64,000 nt of DNA, taken from the NCBI GenBank assembly GCA_030549495.1, contig JAUIRK010000007.1, forward strand, positions 186,001-250,000, in the 5' to 3' direction. This DNA is from Nectonema munidae. Taxonomy: Eukaryota; Nematomorpha; Nectonematoida; Nectonematidae. The position numbers were made by a program, and so were the translations under genes. The number at the start of each line of letters is the position of its first letter. The stretch's first letter is position 1. The notes under the pieces are model-generated. The model saw nothing but the letters and a program-made list of their open reading frames with translations. It was not told where the DNA came from and did no database searches. Shown here in pieces: positions 1 to 13,173 of the stretch.

Positions 1-259
1 ATGGGGTCTCTATGACTAATATGGGATAATATTTCATAATGATTAAAATTAGAAAAATAATTTGCTAATATTTTCTTGCAACTCGCATTATAACTCCCAC
101 TTCCACAAACATATTTTAAAATATTAGTATTAGAAGCAATAATTCCAGTAGTTATAAACAAAAAATAAGGGGTATTATTAATTTGTGGGCAGAAATTGGC
201 AGAGGTTTAAAAAACAAGAATTTTGAAATTATAAATTTTTAAGATTATAAAAGATAATA
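1..259. other. AT-rich flank, no gene seen
   Basis: I see no open frame, repeat pair or RNA-like structure here. It is sequence outside the left long terminal repeat of the neighbouring fossil element. Confidence 0.5.
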
Positions 260-432
260 TGTTTATTGAAACAAGAAGACAGAAAGAATGCGTAGGTGTG
301 ATCAACGCGAGTATATATAGTGGTGTGTGCCCGTCTATGGTAACAAGGAAATGGTTCCTGTGAAGCAGCAATCAGGCTGTAAATGGAGACAAACTTGACA
401 CAGTGAATAATAATTGAGCGTTGGAAGATGCT
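260..432 (-). repeat. Left LTR of the fossil element (its 3' LTR)
   Basis: Matches 5268-5432 over most of its length, including shared blocks such as GCGAGTATATATAGT and CAGCAATCAGGCTGTAAATGG near its middle and end. The coding interior runs on the minus strand, so this is the 3' LTR. Exact outer boundary not resolved. Confidence 0.75.
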
Positions 433-3400
433 CGATGTAAGTACAACCTTGGATCGAGATGTAGATACAAGAGCCTCTTACTCTCTTCTGTAAACTTCTA
501 GCCATCCTGGAGGTTTTCTAGTTCGTTGGGACCTAGTGTGGAATTCTGTTTCATCTTCACTTTTTGGATGGTTTTGTTGCCTGTGTTTCCATCATCTAAT
601 ACACCATCCGTGTGCAGTTCCACTGTGTCTTTAGCTTTTCTCTGATCTTGTTGTTTAGTGATTTCATCATCTGTGTGATCTTTCTTATCGCTAGATTCTT
701 GCCCATTATAATCGACATTTTCTTAGTGATAAAATTTGATATTGGTATTAATCATACTTTTGGGACGTGGTACGTTTTATGTTGATCTCATTCCTAATCT
801 TTTTAATTATTGCATATTTTTTTTGCAGTTCAAAAATAATATATTTGTCCCTTACTTTATATTTGTTTTTATCGTCTTTTATATATACCAAATTGCCAGG
901 TTTTAATTTTGATTTGTCGGATCGTTGCTTTAATAATTCAACATCTTGAAGACCTGTTTTTGCTGGCTAAACTTTGTTGTTCTTCAAAAATTTATCGTCT
1001 TCATAGTGTATCTGCTTCTTTGTAAAATGATTTCTTCTGAAGATAATTTCTTTTGCAGATAAATTTTGTCTTCGAATTAGGAGGTTGACATTTCTGACTG
1101 CAAGTTGTAGGTCAGAACTCGTGATTTGTGTTTTTTCAGGAAAATCTTTAGTATACTTGTCCCTAGTTCTTGAATTGCTTTGTCAAAAATACAGTTTGAG
1201 TTCTTATTCTTGATGTAACCTATTTCAATGCCGAACTTTTTTTATCAAAAGGTCTGTTTTGAGACTTTGAAACGATGTGCTTTATTTTGCAAGTGTCACA
1301 TCTGATTAGGGAAGAGTTGACAATAATTGCTTTTTTTATCTCATCCACATTTTCACTTTCCAACAAAGATGCCATGGTTAAGGATGAAAATGTCTCCCTT
1401 AGAACAAAAAGCATAAAAAACTTCTCCAGGTTTTGATCCTCTGAGGGTTGGACCTTGTTGAAAAATTTCTTCAGGAATGTATTTGATTGAGCGCCAAACT
1501 ACATGATTCTTCGACATCTTCAATGAGTTTATTACTGTTTAAACCATAAAAGTGACGATTAAAAAGTAGTTTTAGCTGTGTTTTTTAGGGTGATTAAACT
1601 GGAGGTTTAGAGAATGAAGAATACATGGAAGAAAAACTCTTGGGATTACAATAAGCTTTTTTGCTGTTGAAAATGGTGTAGATTTTTGTACTATTAATAT
1701 ACCTCTTTTGCCAATGGTGATCACACCTAACAATCTTTTTATATCAGTACATTTTTCTTTTTAAAAAGGTTTTGTTCTATTCCTCAAATGTGCATGTACT
1801 TTTATCAGGATTTGACACTTCTTATGTAATTCTCCCCATACCAACTTGTTAGTAAATGACATTTTTGATCTTCCTCCGAGCACATCATCAACTTTCATTG
1901 TATTTATAGCAGAAGTTATGAATTCTTCAAAAAAAACTACAGATTTGGCAGTTTCTTTCATGACAAGAGTGTGGGTTGCGTGAAGAGAAATCACTAGTCA
2001 AATTGTCGGAACCACGGATATGACATAATTCAACATTAACTCCACTAAGAGTTGTTAGAAATGATGAAACTCTTGCAGACCGAAAAAAATATCCTTGTAG
2101 TATATGCTTCAACAGATGGTTTTGAGTCTGTCAAAACTTTTGTTATAAATTTTGACTCCTTTATGTATGGGGTGAAATGCTTCACTGCTATGGATATGGC
2201 TAAGGCTTCGAGCTCACATGGAAATCAGTTGATTTGGTGGTTCTTTAACTTGAAGCTAAAAAATTCTGCAATTTTTGTTTACCATTCCTTTGTAGAAGAA
2301 GAGTAGCTCCTAAGCCTTTGTTGAGTATGTAAGCATCCACTATGATTGTAGGTCCATTGATCTTGGGATCGTTCAAACTACTGCACATCTCAACAAACTT
2401 TGTGCCTCCCCAAATGAATTCTCCAACTCTTTTCTCCAAGCAATTTTTTCTTTCCCTCAAGTCCTTTGATGGCTGATTCCAAGGGTGAGAGTATGGAGGA
2501 ATATCTTGGTAAACAACGTGATAATGCTCTGTAGGCTCCTAAAAAAGAACGCATAGATGAGCAAGAAGAAGGTTTTTCTACATTTGCCAACGAAGAAATT
2601 TTATGATTACTAGACGTTATTGTACCTTTACTCGATTTCCAACCTAAAATTCGGTTGTTTTTGGAGAGACAATAGTTTTGGAAGCGGAAAGATTTAAATC
2701 GTTTTTCCAAAGTCTTTTTAGTACTCTCGACAAGTTGTGAAGAAGATCATCAACGGTATTACCTCCAACAAACAGATCATCAGCAATTATGGACATGAAT
2801 CCTTCTTGAAGAAAGTCTCGAAAAACTCTTTTCATCAACCATTGAAGAAATTCAGAAGATCCAGGCATTTCCATTGCTGAACGAGTATAAACTCTGATGC
2901 CCTTGAAAGGTGTTACGGTAGCAAGGTATGGTATTGATAATCTTCCTAAAGGAATTTGGAAAAAAATTTAGTTAGATCTGACTTTATTATGAATCTGAAT
3001 GAAGATAATTTTCTTAGTATTACAACAAAGGATATTGAATGTGTTGGTAAAATTTTCGTGTATTGTCCCAAATTATTAAAAGCCGTTATAAATCTCATTA
3101 AACCGTCTTCTTCTTTTTCAAAAAACTTGGTGAAACGAACTTAACGTGAATTCCAATGTCTTCAAGTTTTACCAAAACGCCATGTTCTTCTAGTTTATCT
3201 GCCTCTTGATTGGTTATAATGAGTGAGTCTTCCTTTTGCAGATCTTTGTTCAAGAGGACCTATCAAGATGCTTGCATAAATTTTCTGACTATTTCCATTA
3301 TAAACTTTAAAATTAGGAAAGAAGACTTCATTAAATTTCAAATGCGTAACTTCGAACATTTACTTTTCTTTGTTTGAAAGAAGTCCATCAGGGTCAATAG

Positions 3401-5267
3401 ACACTTTGGATGAATTTACTATATTTTCTCCAACCGTTTTCTGAGTATCTTGAAAAATTTCAGTTTCTGGTTTATATGTATGATAGACCGTAGCTACGTA
3501 CTGATTTTTGTTGTAAGTGAATGGTACTTTCTTTTAGTTAGGAATCTTTAGAGTATTGTCAATAATTTTCGTCAGGAATGGATCAAAACTGGATTATCCA
3601 AGAATCTGTTTCCTTGGTTACTTCACTTTGGAATCTTTCCAATGCACTATCTTTTATAACTAGATGTTCTCCAGGAAGTAAGGTTTGTTTTTTTGTTCTT
3701 ACCATGTATGATTTTCTTTTATCACAGAAGCTTGCGTATCCATAAGAGAATAGCCTACCTTTGAAGCTAATAAGTTCATCTTTGATGTACACTTTGATAT
3801 CATTGGCCTTGCAGAATGGTATAAAAGCTACAATATCAATTCTCCAGGAAGTAAGGTTTGTTTTTTTGTTCTTACCATGTATGATTTTCTTTTATCACAG
3901 AAGCTTGCGTATCCATAAGAGAATAGCCTACCTTTGAAGCTAATAAGTTCATCTTTGATGTACACTTTGATATCATTGGCCTTGCAGAATGGTATAAAAG
4001 CTACAATATCATATTCCATCTCTTCCATTACAAGACCTTTAATGGTTACATTTATATCTTTATGTTTAGATATAAAGTAATTTCTCCACATATAGGAGGA
4101 ATTGATTTATCCGCAGACCTGGCTTTATGTTTTGTAGAATGAGGCAGTATATTAAGTTTCTGTACAAACGATGATGATATTATTGATGAAGTGGCTACCT
4201 ATATCAATCAACAAGCGGAAGGGGACATGTTCACAGAACCCATTAAGATAAGGGGAAGTTCCACAATCAACTTTAACAACAAAATTCCTTTCCAGTTTTA
4301 AGGAACATGCATTGATGTGTTCAGGCTTGTTAATAGAGACTTGGAAAGTTCTTGAAGTTTCAACTGTATCCTTGTTTGGCATATACCAACAGTTGGTTGT
4401 ATCGTGGCCTAAAAAAGTACGACCATTATCTCTGCAAAAATTTCATGCCCTTTTGTTTTTCTTATATTTATCACCAAAGGCTCTGTAATTTTTGCTAAAG
4501 TTGCCAAATTTTTTTTGATAATTGTTAATAGTCTTCGTAAGTTTAACAGTTGTTTCTTCTTGACTGTCCAAGTCTTTAAGCAAGGAGTGCAATGAGTTGA
4601 CTATTAAGGGTTGAATATCTTTGAGAGTATGAGTTTGTAGTTCATGAGCGTAAACACGAGCTACTAATGAAGCCAACCTTCTATCTATCCAGGTTAGCCA
4701 TAACAATACTGCAAGTCTTTCCGTGGATGGATACATGATTTCATCCATTTGCCGTTTTTTTGCATTATGTATTAAACCTGAAGAAACTATTAGTAAATTG
4801 TCTTCTAAGTGAGCGAGGATACGTTGATAGAAAGCTTCATAGCGCTCATCTTGGCCTAAATAGAAATCAGATAGGTTGAGAAAATTTACCTCGTTTTGTG
4901 TAAAGAAATAATATTTTCTAATTCTTTGCTAAATCCAGACTAAACTTGTACGATTTTTGATGATATTATTTGTCAACAAAAATGGCGAAAAGGTAGCAAT
5001 CAAATTAAGCATTCTTTCCAAAAGAAGAGCCTTTTGGAAGCTTGTTTTTTGTTGACAAGAGGATTCAGTATCGTCTTGAAAACCACACTTTTTTATAAGG
5101 TGCGGTTCCCACGAAGATTCAAGAAGGAATGAAATATCTGGACTTAGAGAAAGATGAAACATCATGTTGGATTGCCAATTAGAAAAGGATGGCAATGTTT
5201 CGTTATCAGATAGCAACCACTGTTTCCCACCGCTGTCACCACGCCAATAAAGAAAATATTTTTATTG

Positions 5268-5432
5268 AAATAAGAAGACAGAAAGAATGGGTAAGTGAGA
5301 TTAGCGCGAGTATATATAGTAGTGTGTGTCCTTCTGTGGTAATCAAGGAAATGGTTCCTGTGAGGCAGCAATCAGGCTGTAAATGGAGACACCCATGGAC
5401 ACAGAGAATAAAAATTAAGCGTTGGCAGATAC
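5268..5432 (-). repeat. Right LTR of the fossil element (its 5' LTR)
   Basis: Direct-repeat partner of 260-432. It holds a TATATATA stretch that could be the core promoter. The two LTRs have diverged noticeably, consistent with age. Confidence 0.75.
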
Positions 5433-5574
5433 TTTCAATTTCTATAAACATGTCTCTCTTTTTTATAGATAAATTAGAACAAATATTCTATGAAGCCTAT
5501 ATGAAGGATAATAAATTAAAAAAATTTTCTGATATTAATATGCAACAATTTGAATTCAGTTTAAGTAATTAGAA

Positions 5575-6844
5575 TAATATTTTAGTTTTTTATGTAAAAA
5601 ATGCTATTGTATTAATACCGATTTAAGTGCAATGTTGGTTCATCCTTTGTTAAAAAAGTTAAAAACCACCTATTAAAACTCTACGATATTAAAGTTTTTT
5701 TTAAATTCTTCAAATTCTAAAATGGCTATTTAATGATTTAGTCAAATAGAAACACCCTAAATTTTATACATCTCTAGACATTAATAGGTTAAGCAAGTGA
5801 GATGATCTTACATAATTTTATTCAATATAATCAATTAAATATAACTACTCTTTTGTCCGTATGTAGTTAGATATTTATGGTTGTAAAACTACATAAAATC
5901 ATTTATAAAATTTTCCGAAAATAAATTCTTTCCCATTATATTTACGTAGAACTAACAAATTTTGATTATTTAAATACTTAACCTGTAAAATAGTTCTGGA
6001 TTTTTGCAAATCATTGCCTCCTAATGTGATTTCAAGTGGCGTCTAAAAGCCTTTCGCTCCACTAATAATTTTGAATTTTTTCAATTTTATATCATTAAAA
6101 GACTTGCTTAAATTGTGAGTAGACTTTCCATATTACTTCACTTGTTTTATTCTTGACTTTTAAAAATTGTAAAAAAAGTCCCTTCTCCAGTAGCGTAGCC
6201 AGAAATTGGAAGTTGGAGGGAAAGAAGAGGAGTTTACGAGGGGGCTATTGTATTTTTGGAAATTTAAATATTGAATTTCAAACTTCAATTCTGGAAAAAT
6301 TTTAAAGATAAATAAAAAAAAGTTGAAAATAATTTTGTTTAGAATCGTATTCTCCAAGTAGAGTCTTATAAACTGCAAATTTTAGAACTCTAATAAATAA
6401 ACTCACCTTGTCAATCAGTAATAAAATATTAAGGCGTGAAAAAAGACTATTCTTATTGAAAGTTATTGCTCACAATCACAAACTCTTATAGATGTCTAAA
6501 ACAAATGTTTGAATAGAAGGATTGATTGAGGCGTGGCCATCGCTTAGTCATTCTATAATGAAAATATGATACTCAGTCAGACAAGAAAATTGCTTTATTC
6601 CTTTAGTGTCCATTGATCATGTCTAAAAAAAGGAGTAAAACAGGCAGAAGGCAGTTGAATTTATGCATTACACACATTCAAAGCATACATTTTCTATAAA
6701 TATCATATGAGCAAACATTGAATTTGGCAAGAGACAGATTCATTCTTAATGATAAAATGCTTTCTTCTATATCTATCAGATAATTGGAGTGCGTAATCAG
6801 TTTATTGAATTGTTGAAATGGCCTTCTCAATCAATGATAGCCCC
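5575..6844. other. Intergenic AT-rich DNA with one hAT-like terminus
   Basis: No gene is visible. At 6189 the string CAGTAGCGTAGCCAGAAATT looks like the terminal inverted repeat of a hAT element (compare the complete element at 56257-56455, which begins CAGTGACGTAGC). I found no matching opposite end, so this is probably a solo or truncated terminus. Confidence 0.4.
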
Positions 6845-6978
6845 TTCACTAGAATCCAAGTACAGGGGAGACTGATTTTAATGGTGCTGTGACTATAAAA
6901 AAGTGTATACATTAATGTATTTCAAGGGAGTTTCAAGGGGCAAAACCTTCTCCTTCCTTATCGACAGGCCTGATCAAT
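6845..6978. repeat. Dispersed repeat, copy 1 of 3 (CAAGTAC...TATCGACAGGCCT)
   Basis: Begins near CCAAGTACAGGGGAG and ends with CCTTATCGACAGGCCTGAT. The copies at 28637-28856 and 38188-38266 share both ends and the middle phrase about AAGTGTATACATT...TTTCAA. Probably a short non-autonomous DNA element; see the 28.6-kb copy for the inverted termini. Confidence 0.6.
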
Positions 6979-7414
6979 GGTAATTAGCTTAAAATCTAAA
7001 AGATTATTCACTAATCGCTTAACGTCAACTATGCTATGCCATCATTCCTAATGATATCATGAAAATGACACTCACACGATACCAAGAATGTCTATAAAAA
7101 GCACGAAGGAAATAACAATATAAAGAAAAAGAGCTGCAGCAGACTGCTTTTAGTATTGATAGGGAGATTGCAGAACTCCATCATTTAAAGCTTATACATT
7201 TGATCATATTTACATTTAATATATTACTCTTTTATTTTGTAAGACTTTTCATGATCACTTACAATTATAATGTTTTGTTCTACAGAAAACATCTCACTAT
7301 TACGACCAGGAAATATGTGTGCTAAATATTTTCTTTTAATAGACTCACTAATTGTTATTTGCAATAGACAACATGTAATGTGTGTTGAATCATGTGTAAT
7401 CAATTATAATCCAT

Positions 7415-9067
7415 GTTGAGATTATAATTATTGTTGTTCTTCCTGACAAAATACTTTGAAATCGCCGAAAAGAGTGTATTGGAGGGAAAAAATCAAAAAA
7501 TCGTTTAACACTGACTGTTTGTGCTAATAAATGTGGTGTGTTTGGAAAACTGGTTATAATTGGAAATGTAAAGAAACCACGCTGTTTTAAATACCTAAAT
7601 GTAGATAAACTACAAATTTTTAGGTTTTGGAACAAGAAGGGTTGGATGACTTCCCAAGTGTTTAAAGAAGGGATGCTCAACCTGCGGCTCACGGGCTGCA
7701 GTGTAGCCCAATTGAATTCTTGGTATGGTCCACTTCATTCACATTTCTAAGTAATGTGGAAATATGTTTTACATTTTTTTTGAAAACCCTTGAAACCAAA
7801 ATAAGTAGTAACGAATCTTTAGGTAATACTAATAAAATTGTTATAAAATTTCAGCTATTTATAAAGCTAAAAATTTTGCTTTGACATTCCTACCTACCTA
7901 CCTGCGTATCTCTCCTTCCTTTTAATAAAATAAGATGACAACCAAACAAAAATTTAAATCTTGCTCTTTTCAATAAACTTCAAAATTAGTTATATTTCCT
8001 TTTTCATTAAATAAAATATATAGAACAAATAGTTTCAAAACAAAATCACTATCTTTTTATATCTTACTTTTACAAAAGTTGGAGTTATATTGGTATCATA
8101 GCTTGTTACAATTTTAAAAAAGTTGAATCATTTAAAGAGTTTCCTTATATTAATCACTTACAAAAGTTGCACTGAAAATTTAACATTCTCTTTTAGACAC
8201 ATTATAATAAAGTATTTTAGCTATTTTTCTCTTTTAAATTTAACAAAGATTTGCCAATTTAGACTTCATAAAAGTTGTTAAAATATATCTAGTAATTAAT
8301 ACATCTTTAAAATAAGCTCATTACCTTTCTTTTCTTCAATTATGTAAGATATTAGCGAGTCTATTAGTGTAATTCAACCATGTCACTGGATTGTTGAAGT
8401 CGTTTCAAAAATTCAAACCAGAAATAACACACTTGAAATCCGGCATTGAATGTGAAAGTACTTCGAGTGATTTGAATAAAAAAGACGATGAAGTTTTACT
8501 CGAACAACTTATTGAAAAAACAGCTGAAAGGTACAAAGTTGAACTAATGTTAACACAGCCATATATAAAAGTTGATGTAGATTTGACTACATCCCAAGAA
8601 CTACTCTCCAGAAGGTATTTTAGAAGAAGATAATTTTCCGATCTTGAGGAAGAAAGTCAAGAGAAAAAAGATGTTGTAATTCAGAAGACGTTATAAAAAT
8701 GTATGAAAGTATAAATAACTTATGTTTAAACAATCGTTTAACTGACACTTGGCTAGCTTTTGAAAAAGCTCGGACATTTCTTGAAAAAATGTTATTTTAA
8801 TCAACATCAAACAAAAATAGTTCATTTTTTTCAAAAAATTTTCTTTCGCATATTTTTTTCATTAACGCGACCACCTCGCTATTAACCCGCCAACAACCAG
8901 AATAATCAGACGATATATCTAGTTAGTATAAAACAGAAGATTTGTATTAAAAAGCATTAATAAGCGCAGACGATTCACATTTTTGTAAAGTCGATTGTGG
9001 TCGATAACCGGTTAAAACCACTGTTTTGAAGTACTAGAAGTGGTCGTTATATCGAGATTCTACTGTA
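7415..9067 (+). mobile_element. Pogo/Tigger-like DNA transposon remnant (3' part)
   Basis: A plus-strand DDE-domain fragment (7420-7685) and a C-terminal fragment (about 8600-8800, encoding CLNNRLTDTWLAFEKA) are followed by a 3' flank ending at TGGTCGTTATATCGAGATTC-TACTG-TA. Read backwards this is a typical pogo/Tigger terminus (TACAGTAGAATCTCGATATAACGA) beside a TA target. The segment between about 7672 and 8330 does not read as transposase. It begins GGGATGCTCAACCTGCGG like a hAT-derived insertion, so the element looks interrupted. No 5' terminus was found, so the copy is 5'-truncated. The reading frame is open only in short pieces. Confidence 0.7.
7420..7685 (+). pseudogene. Pogo/Tigger transposase fragment (DDE domain)
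   Basis: The reading frame contains PDKIL then GGKKSKNRLTLTVCANKCG, VIIGNVKKPRCFKY and NKKGWMTSQVFKE. These match the conserved order in pogo/Tigger/jerky transposases (PDKTL...CKGGK...RLTLLLCAN...LLVIGKSKKPRCFKN...KKAWMTS). In the family this catalyses cut-and-paste transposition. Here there is an in-frame stop after PDKIL and the catalytic region ends abruptly at a probable insertion, so the fragment cannot make a functional enzyme. Confidence 0.72.
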
Positions 9068-9338
9068 TATTTTATTTTTTTGAAATGTTAAGAAAATATT
9101 CGGCTATGGTGAAACTAACTAGAATATGTTTTGCTAGAATATATACAGATAAAGAGTTCAAGCAGTTAACTGTTATTTCCCTTATTCTTGAATATATAAC
9201 AGACAACTGATTGGAAATTATAAGTTCAAGACTGTCTGTAATTACTACGGCCAATCAACGCTTTTGACATCATATTCAAATGGACTTTTATGCATATATA
9301 CCGTCTAACCTTGACAATAATCAAGACGATTCCGTTTT

Positions 9339-12300
9339 TTAACCCTAATAGTGACGAGGAGAACTTACACTTTTATGTTGTAAAAATTTATAAGTGTAAA
9401 ACAAAACTGTGGTTTTATATTTTTGTGATAAACAAGGCTTACTTGGGAAATCTGATAAAAAAAATTGTAGTTTTTATCTAAAACCTATCTACGACAATTC
9501 TAATTCAAATTATATAACAATATCATGTTTTAGAGAAATCGGCAAAGAACACTATTTTAAGGCTGTTTTACATTTAGAGTTTAAAATAATAAGTGTGAAA
9601 CAAATTAGCGGTTTTTTAATACTCGTTTTTGCAAAACAATCAAATGGACCTGTCGATACTTGCATTTAGAAAAAAGAATGGTACAAGATATGCTGGATTC
9701 TCCAAGGATACGAATGCCTTTGAAAGATGAACGAACAGGAAGACTAAATTGACAAGAGCATTTAATCAAAAACTGTATAATTAGGACGCATTCAAAGAAC
9801 TGTGAAAAGTAGAATGCATTTCCATATAAAGCAAAAATTTACAATTTTATTCAATCAGAAGTAATCAATAAATTTTAAAAAGCACAAATATCAAACATTG
9901 AAAACAAAAATTATAAGGGGTTTATCAAAACAAATAAAAATATGAATTAGTGACAAAGATGCGTGAGTGTTTAGGGCATATAAATCTTTTGCAGCTTTCA
10001 CACTGTTTTGAAACTCTGCCTAGCTTGTTTTCTTTGCTTTGTAGTCTGTCCCTTGTTTGCTTTCGACGCAATAATGACATCTTTTATTAGTAGTCGCCCG
10101 AGAAGAAGAATCTGAGGGCAGTTCATGTTGAATCCCAGTAATAGATTGAATAGACTCCTTTATTTTTCTAACAATAGTGGCTCTCCATCCATCTCTAGGC
10201 CTTTCTTTTAATTGTGGTAAAATTAATGCGTAAACCAATTTTAATCCAACTTCAATACTATTTGTCTTCCTTGGATTTAAGTTGTTATTCATACTATAAA
10301 TTGTTGTTGCATTTATTCGTGCTGTGTCCAAAATATAGGAAAATGCTGCTGTTGTCCATTTATTAGACTTGCGTGCAGTAGAAAATTTTCTCATTTTCTG
10401 ATCGACAATATCTGTACCTCCTTTAGTATAGTCATAAAACTTATATATTGCGGGCTTTTGTCTCTCATCAAAGGTCACCCCTTTGTTAAAAGGTCGTGAA
10501 CTTATTAAAAGCACATTCTTTTTACCTTTGCTTTTGGTATGCACAACATAGCTATGCAATGATAAATACTTTTTATCTTTATCGTACCAATATTTGTAAG
10601 AGAAATTATCACGAAATTCAACACTTTTCATTTCACTTGGTATACCTTTTCTATTTAGGTTAATTGTTCCAACAGTCGTAATACCCCTTATATACAGCCA
10701 CTGAACTAACTCAATTGAAGTGTATCTTCTATCAATTGTAAGATTACGTCCTTTCAAAGATAACGTTTCGCTTTGACTTGACAATGGCAGATGATCGTGG
10801 TACATAATATTGACCTTCTTGACTTTTCGGTTTACCCGCATAACATACTATAAAAAACGTAAAAGGATAACGGAAGCATTTCTAGATTTGAACAGAAGTC
10901 CGTATTTTGACGGTTTCATTGGATTGAACACATTAAAATGTATACCAGTTCTACCAGCGTATAAAGTTTCATCTAAGGTTAAGGCATTGTCAGGATTCAC
11001 CATATCAGATGAGCAATTAAATGATTTTGACCTGAAAAAGCCCTCAAGTAGCATAACCCAATGTAAGCATAAAATTCAACACTAGATCTTTTTCTGACCC
11101 AAGTGGTTCGGTTTTTCTTTAGCTTTTCAGATATGGGAGGCTTTTTCATATAATTATCAATTCGTGAATTTGAATAATTCAAAATTTTTGCAATTATTTT
11201 CTTATCAAAAAAAAAGATTCCAGCAATCGAAAATATTTTTAGCATTTTTGGCCAACCCTTTAGCACCTGGTACATCTCTTATAATATCAGCAGCTCTTTG
11301 TCTTCCAACCCTAACAGGTTCACAATTTGTCCAAGTTATCTCTTCCATGACTCTATCTCCACACGAAACAAAATTTCCCTCATTTGGTGGCTCATCAAAC
11401 AAAGAATAGTTTTTCTCGCACAAAGTATCATCTAAACATCTAATTAACCTATTCTTAGTTTGTAAATCAGAAGAGTTTACCTGCTCAAACAAGTTTTCTA
11501 TATTTTCAATGTTCAAAGCATCCCACCCGTAATCCATTCCATCTTCCTCTTCCACGCTGCGTACTTCTTCATCCAGGTCATCCCAGTTTGTTTCTCCAAA
11601 AGCATCGTGCTCTTGAAAAGCAACATTGAATAAGTTAGAACTCGCATTGACAACATTGTCTTCACTTTCACACACATCTTCAAAAACGGCAAAAATATTC
11701 ACATCTTCAGAACGTTCCATGTGAAATACTATTTCAAAACCAAAATAAATAGTGGAAAAAGATAACAAAAAGTATTTTACCCCAACTGAAAATGAGAGAA
11801 ATATTGAGGTTAAGCAAGTTAATTATGCGGAGAAAAAAGCCTGAAGCTCTAGGAAGTGCACTTGTAAAATTAAACAGTGGAGAAGAGAACAAGAAATTGA
11901 AATATCAGGAATACCACGATTGTTTATAATAGTAAAAAAGTATAGATTTCAAAATAGAGATCACAAAAAATTTATGCGATGTTTTTATTTGAGTTGCTTA
12001 CCAATTAGTAAATTTTGAAACGTATAAACAAACACACCAGACACATACATATGAACACCATACACACACAAGGTCAAAGAGGTCATTACTTCAAAAACAT
12101 TTCATAACTTCTTCACATAATATCAATATAGATAACTAACAATGATTATACAAATATTACTAACTAAAAAAATACCCTCTATTCAGTTATAAAAGCTGTT
12201 GCGGCTTTATTTCAAAAGACAAATGGGAACTAAGCCGTGCTCTGAACATAAATAATTTGCTTTAGATTTTTTTGTTCAGGTAAATATATTGCCTTCGCTA

Positions 12301-12531
12301 TAAGTGAAAGTTTATCCTTTTACAAACTTTTTTCCGGGAGTTGAGTATGAAATTTTAATTCTATATCTAATCAAAAAAATTAAGCGATTAAACCTTGTCA
12401 AAACATACACTTGAAGGTTTAGAATTTCAGATGTTTTAAAAAAAGTAAATATGAATAGAAGGGGGGGGGTTGAAAAGACCCCCCTCCCCTCGACACAGGA
12501 ATGAGAAAAAGCTGGGCACAATTAGGGTTAA
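9339..12531 (-). mobile_element. PiggyBac element with both ends and TTAA duplications
   Basis: The element lies between TTAA at 9339-9342 and TTAA at 12528-12531. The left end reads CCCTAATAGTGACGAGG; the right end read backwards is CCCTAATTGTGCCCAGC. Inverted termini beginning CCCT beside TTAA are the hallmark of piggyBac. A minus-strand transposase (9955-11720) lies inside, with about 600 bp of non-coding DNA at its 3' side and 800 bp on the 5' side. Near the right end a G9 tract and a CCCCCCTCCCC tract (about 12462-12490) can pair as a hairpin. Size (3.2 kb) suits an autonomous family member. This copy is inactive by frame breaks but structurally whole. Confidence 0.88.
9955..11720 (-). 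pseudogene. PiggyBac-family transposase, frameshifted
   Basis: Starts at ATG 11720 (MERSEDVNIF) with an acidic N-terminal region, then runs in at least four overlapping frames. Recognisable blocks: FYAYIGLCYLRAFSGQ (about 11070), LTLDETLYAGRTGIHF...PMKPSKYGLLF (first catalytic Asp region, about 10930), LTIDRRYTSIELVQWLY (second Asp, about 10715), GGTDIVDQKMRKF...SNKWTTAAFSYILD (third Asp, about 10400), and a C-terminal cysteine-rich domain beginning RCHYC. The rest of that zinc domain (QCESCKRFICPKHSR) is found in a shifted frame at 9960-10010, so one frameshift separates the two halves. Family members excise and insert at TTAA. The frame changes near 11240, 11020, 10845 and 10020 make this copy non-functional. 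Confidence 0.88.
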
Positions 12532-13015
12532 GTATTTTTCCGGTTTGCGAGTGATTTCGACATTTTGATTACTTGTGTTGGTAGGTAGGTAAAGAGATCC
12601 CGAAGCCCTGAATAAGTTGGTATTGTGAAATTTTTATTAAAATGAAATAATTTTCACATAAATTAAAAAGTAACTTTATGAAAATATGTTTTTTAGAATT
12701 TTGATGATTTCTAGATATTTGGACGACTGATATTTGGCTTAAAATAATGTTATATTATTCATTTATATTTATTTACTGTATTTTAATTGATTTTTCCTTT
12801 TTTCACTGGTTTTTTTTTAATTCTATTGTTATGAAAAGTAAAGTTTTGTTTTTTAATTATATAAATAACAAAAAAAAAATTTAAATCTATTTTTATAAAA
12901 AAATATATAAAAAGTTTTGTTTCTTAATTATATATAAATAAAAAAGAAAATGGGGATCCAAAATGACTCTGCGTCACCATTAATGTTTCAAAAAGTAGCC
13001 TAATCAACGCAAGGT
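12532..13015. other. AT-rich spacer, no gene seen
   Basis: Mostly A/T runs. I see no coding frame or repeat. A TTTTTCAG followed by ATCGTGCATG near 13035 could be a splice acceptor for an untranslated leader of the next ORF, but this is speculation. Confidence 0.4.
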
Positions 13016-13173
13016 AAAGTGTGTTCATGCTTTTTCAGATCGTGCATGAAGATAGATCTTTTTCCAATTAAATGTTCTTGGAATAAACTTGAAAATGATC
13101 AATTCGCTCCATCTTTATTTTGAGGTGTAGGCCATGCTTGAACTGTTCGCTGTTCTTGAATTATGTGGGTAGA

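Larger units (their letters stand above)
260..5432 (-). mobile_element. Fossil Ty3/Gypsy-like LTR retrotransposon, broken
   Basis: Two direct repeats (about 260-432 and 5268-5432) bound a minus-strand coding interior. Reading from high to low coordinates, the interior shows a gag-like segment (about 4440-5220), a retroviral-type aspartic protease region (about 4150-4390), reverse transcriptase with an ADD-type active-site block (about 2390-2880), an RNase H segment (about 1930-2110) and an integrase-core-like segment (about 960-1500). Integrase downstream of RT-RNase H is the Ty3/Gypsy order. The copy is clearly dead, with many breaks spread over all its parts, and it also contains an internal tandem duplication. 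By eye the two LTRs differ at roughly one position in ten, which suggests an old insertion. I could not define the outermost LTR ends or a target duplication. Clade assignment within Ty3/Gypsy is uncertain. Confidence 0.8.
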
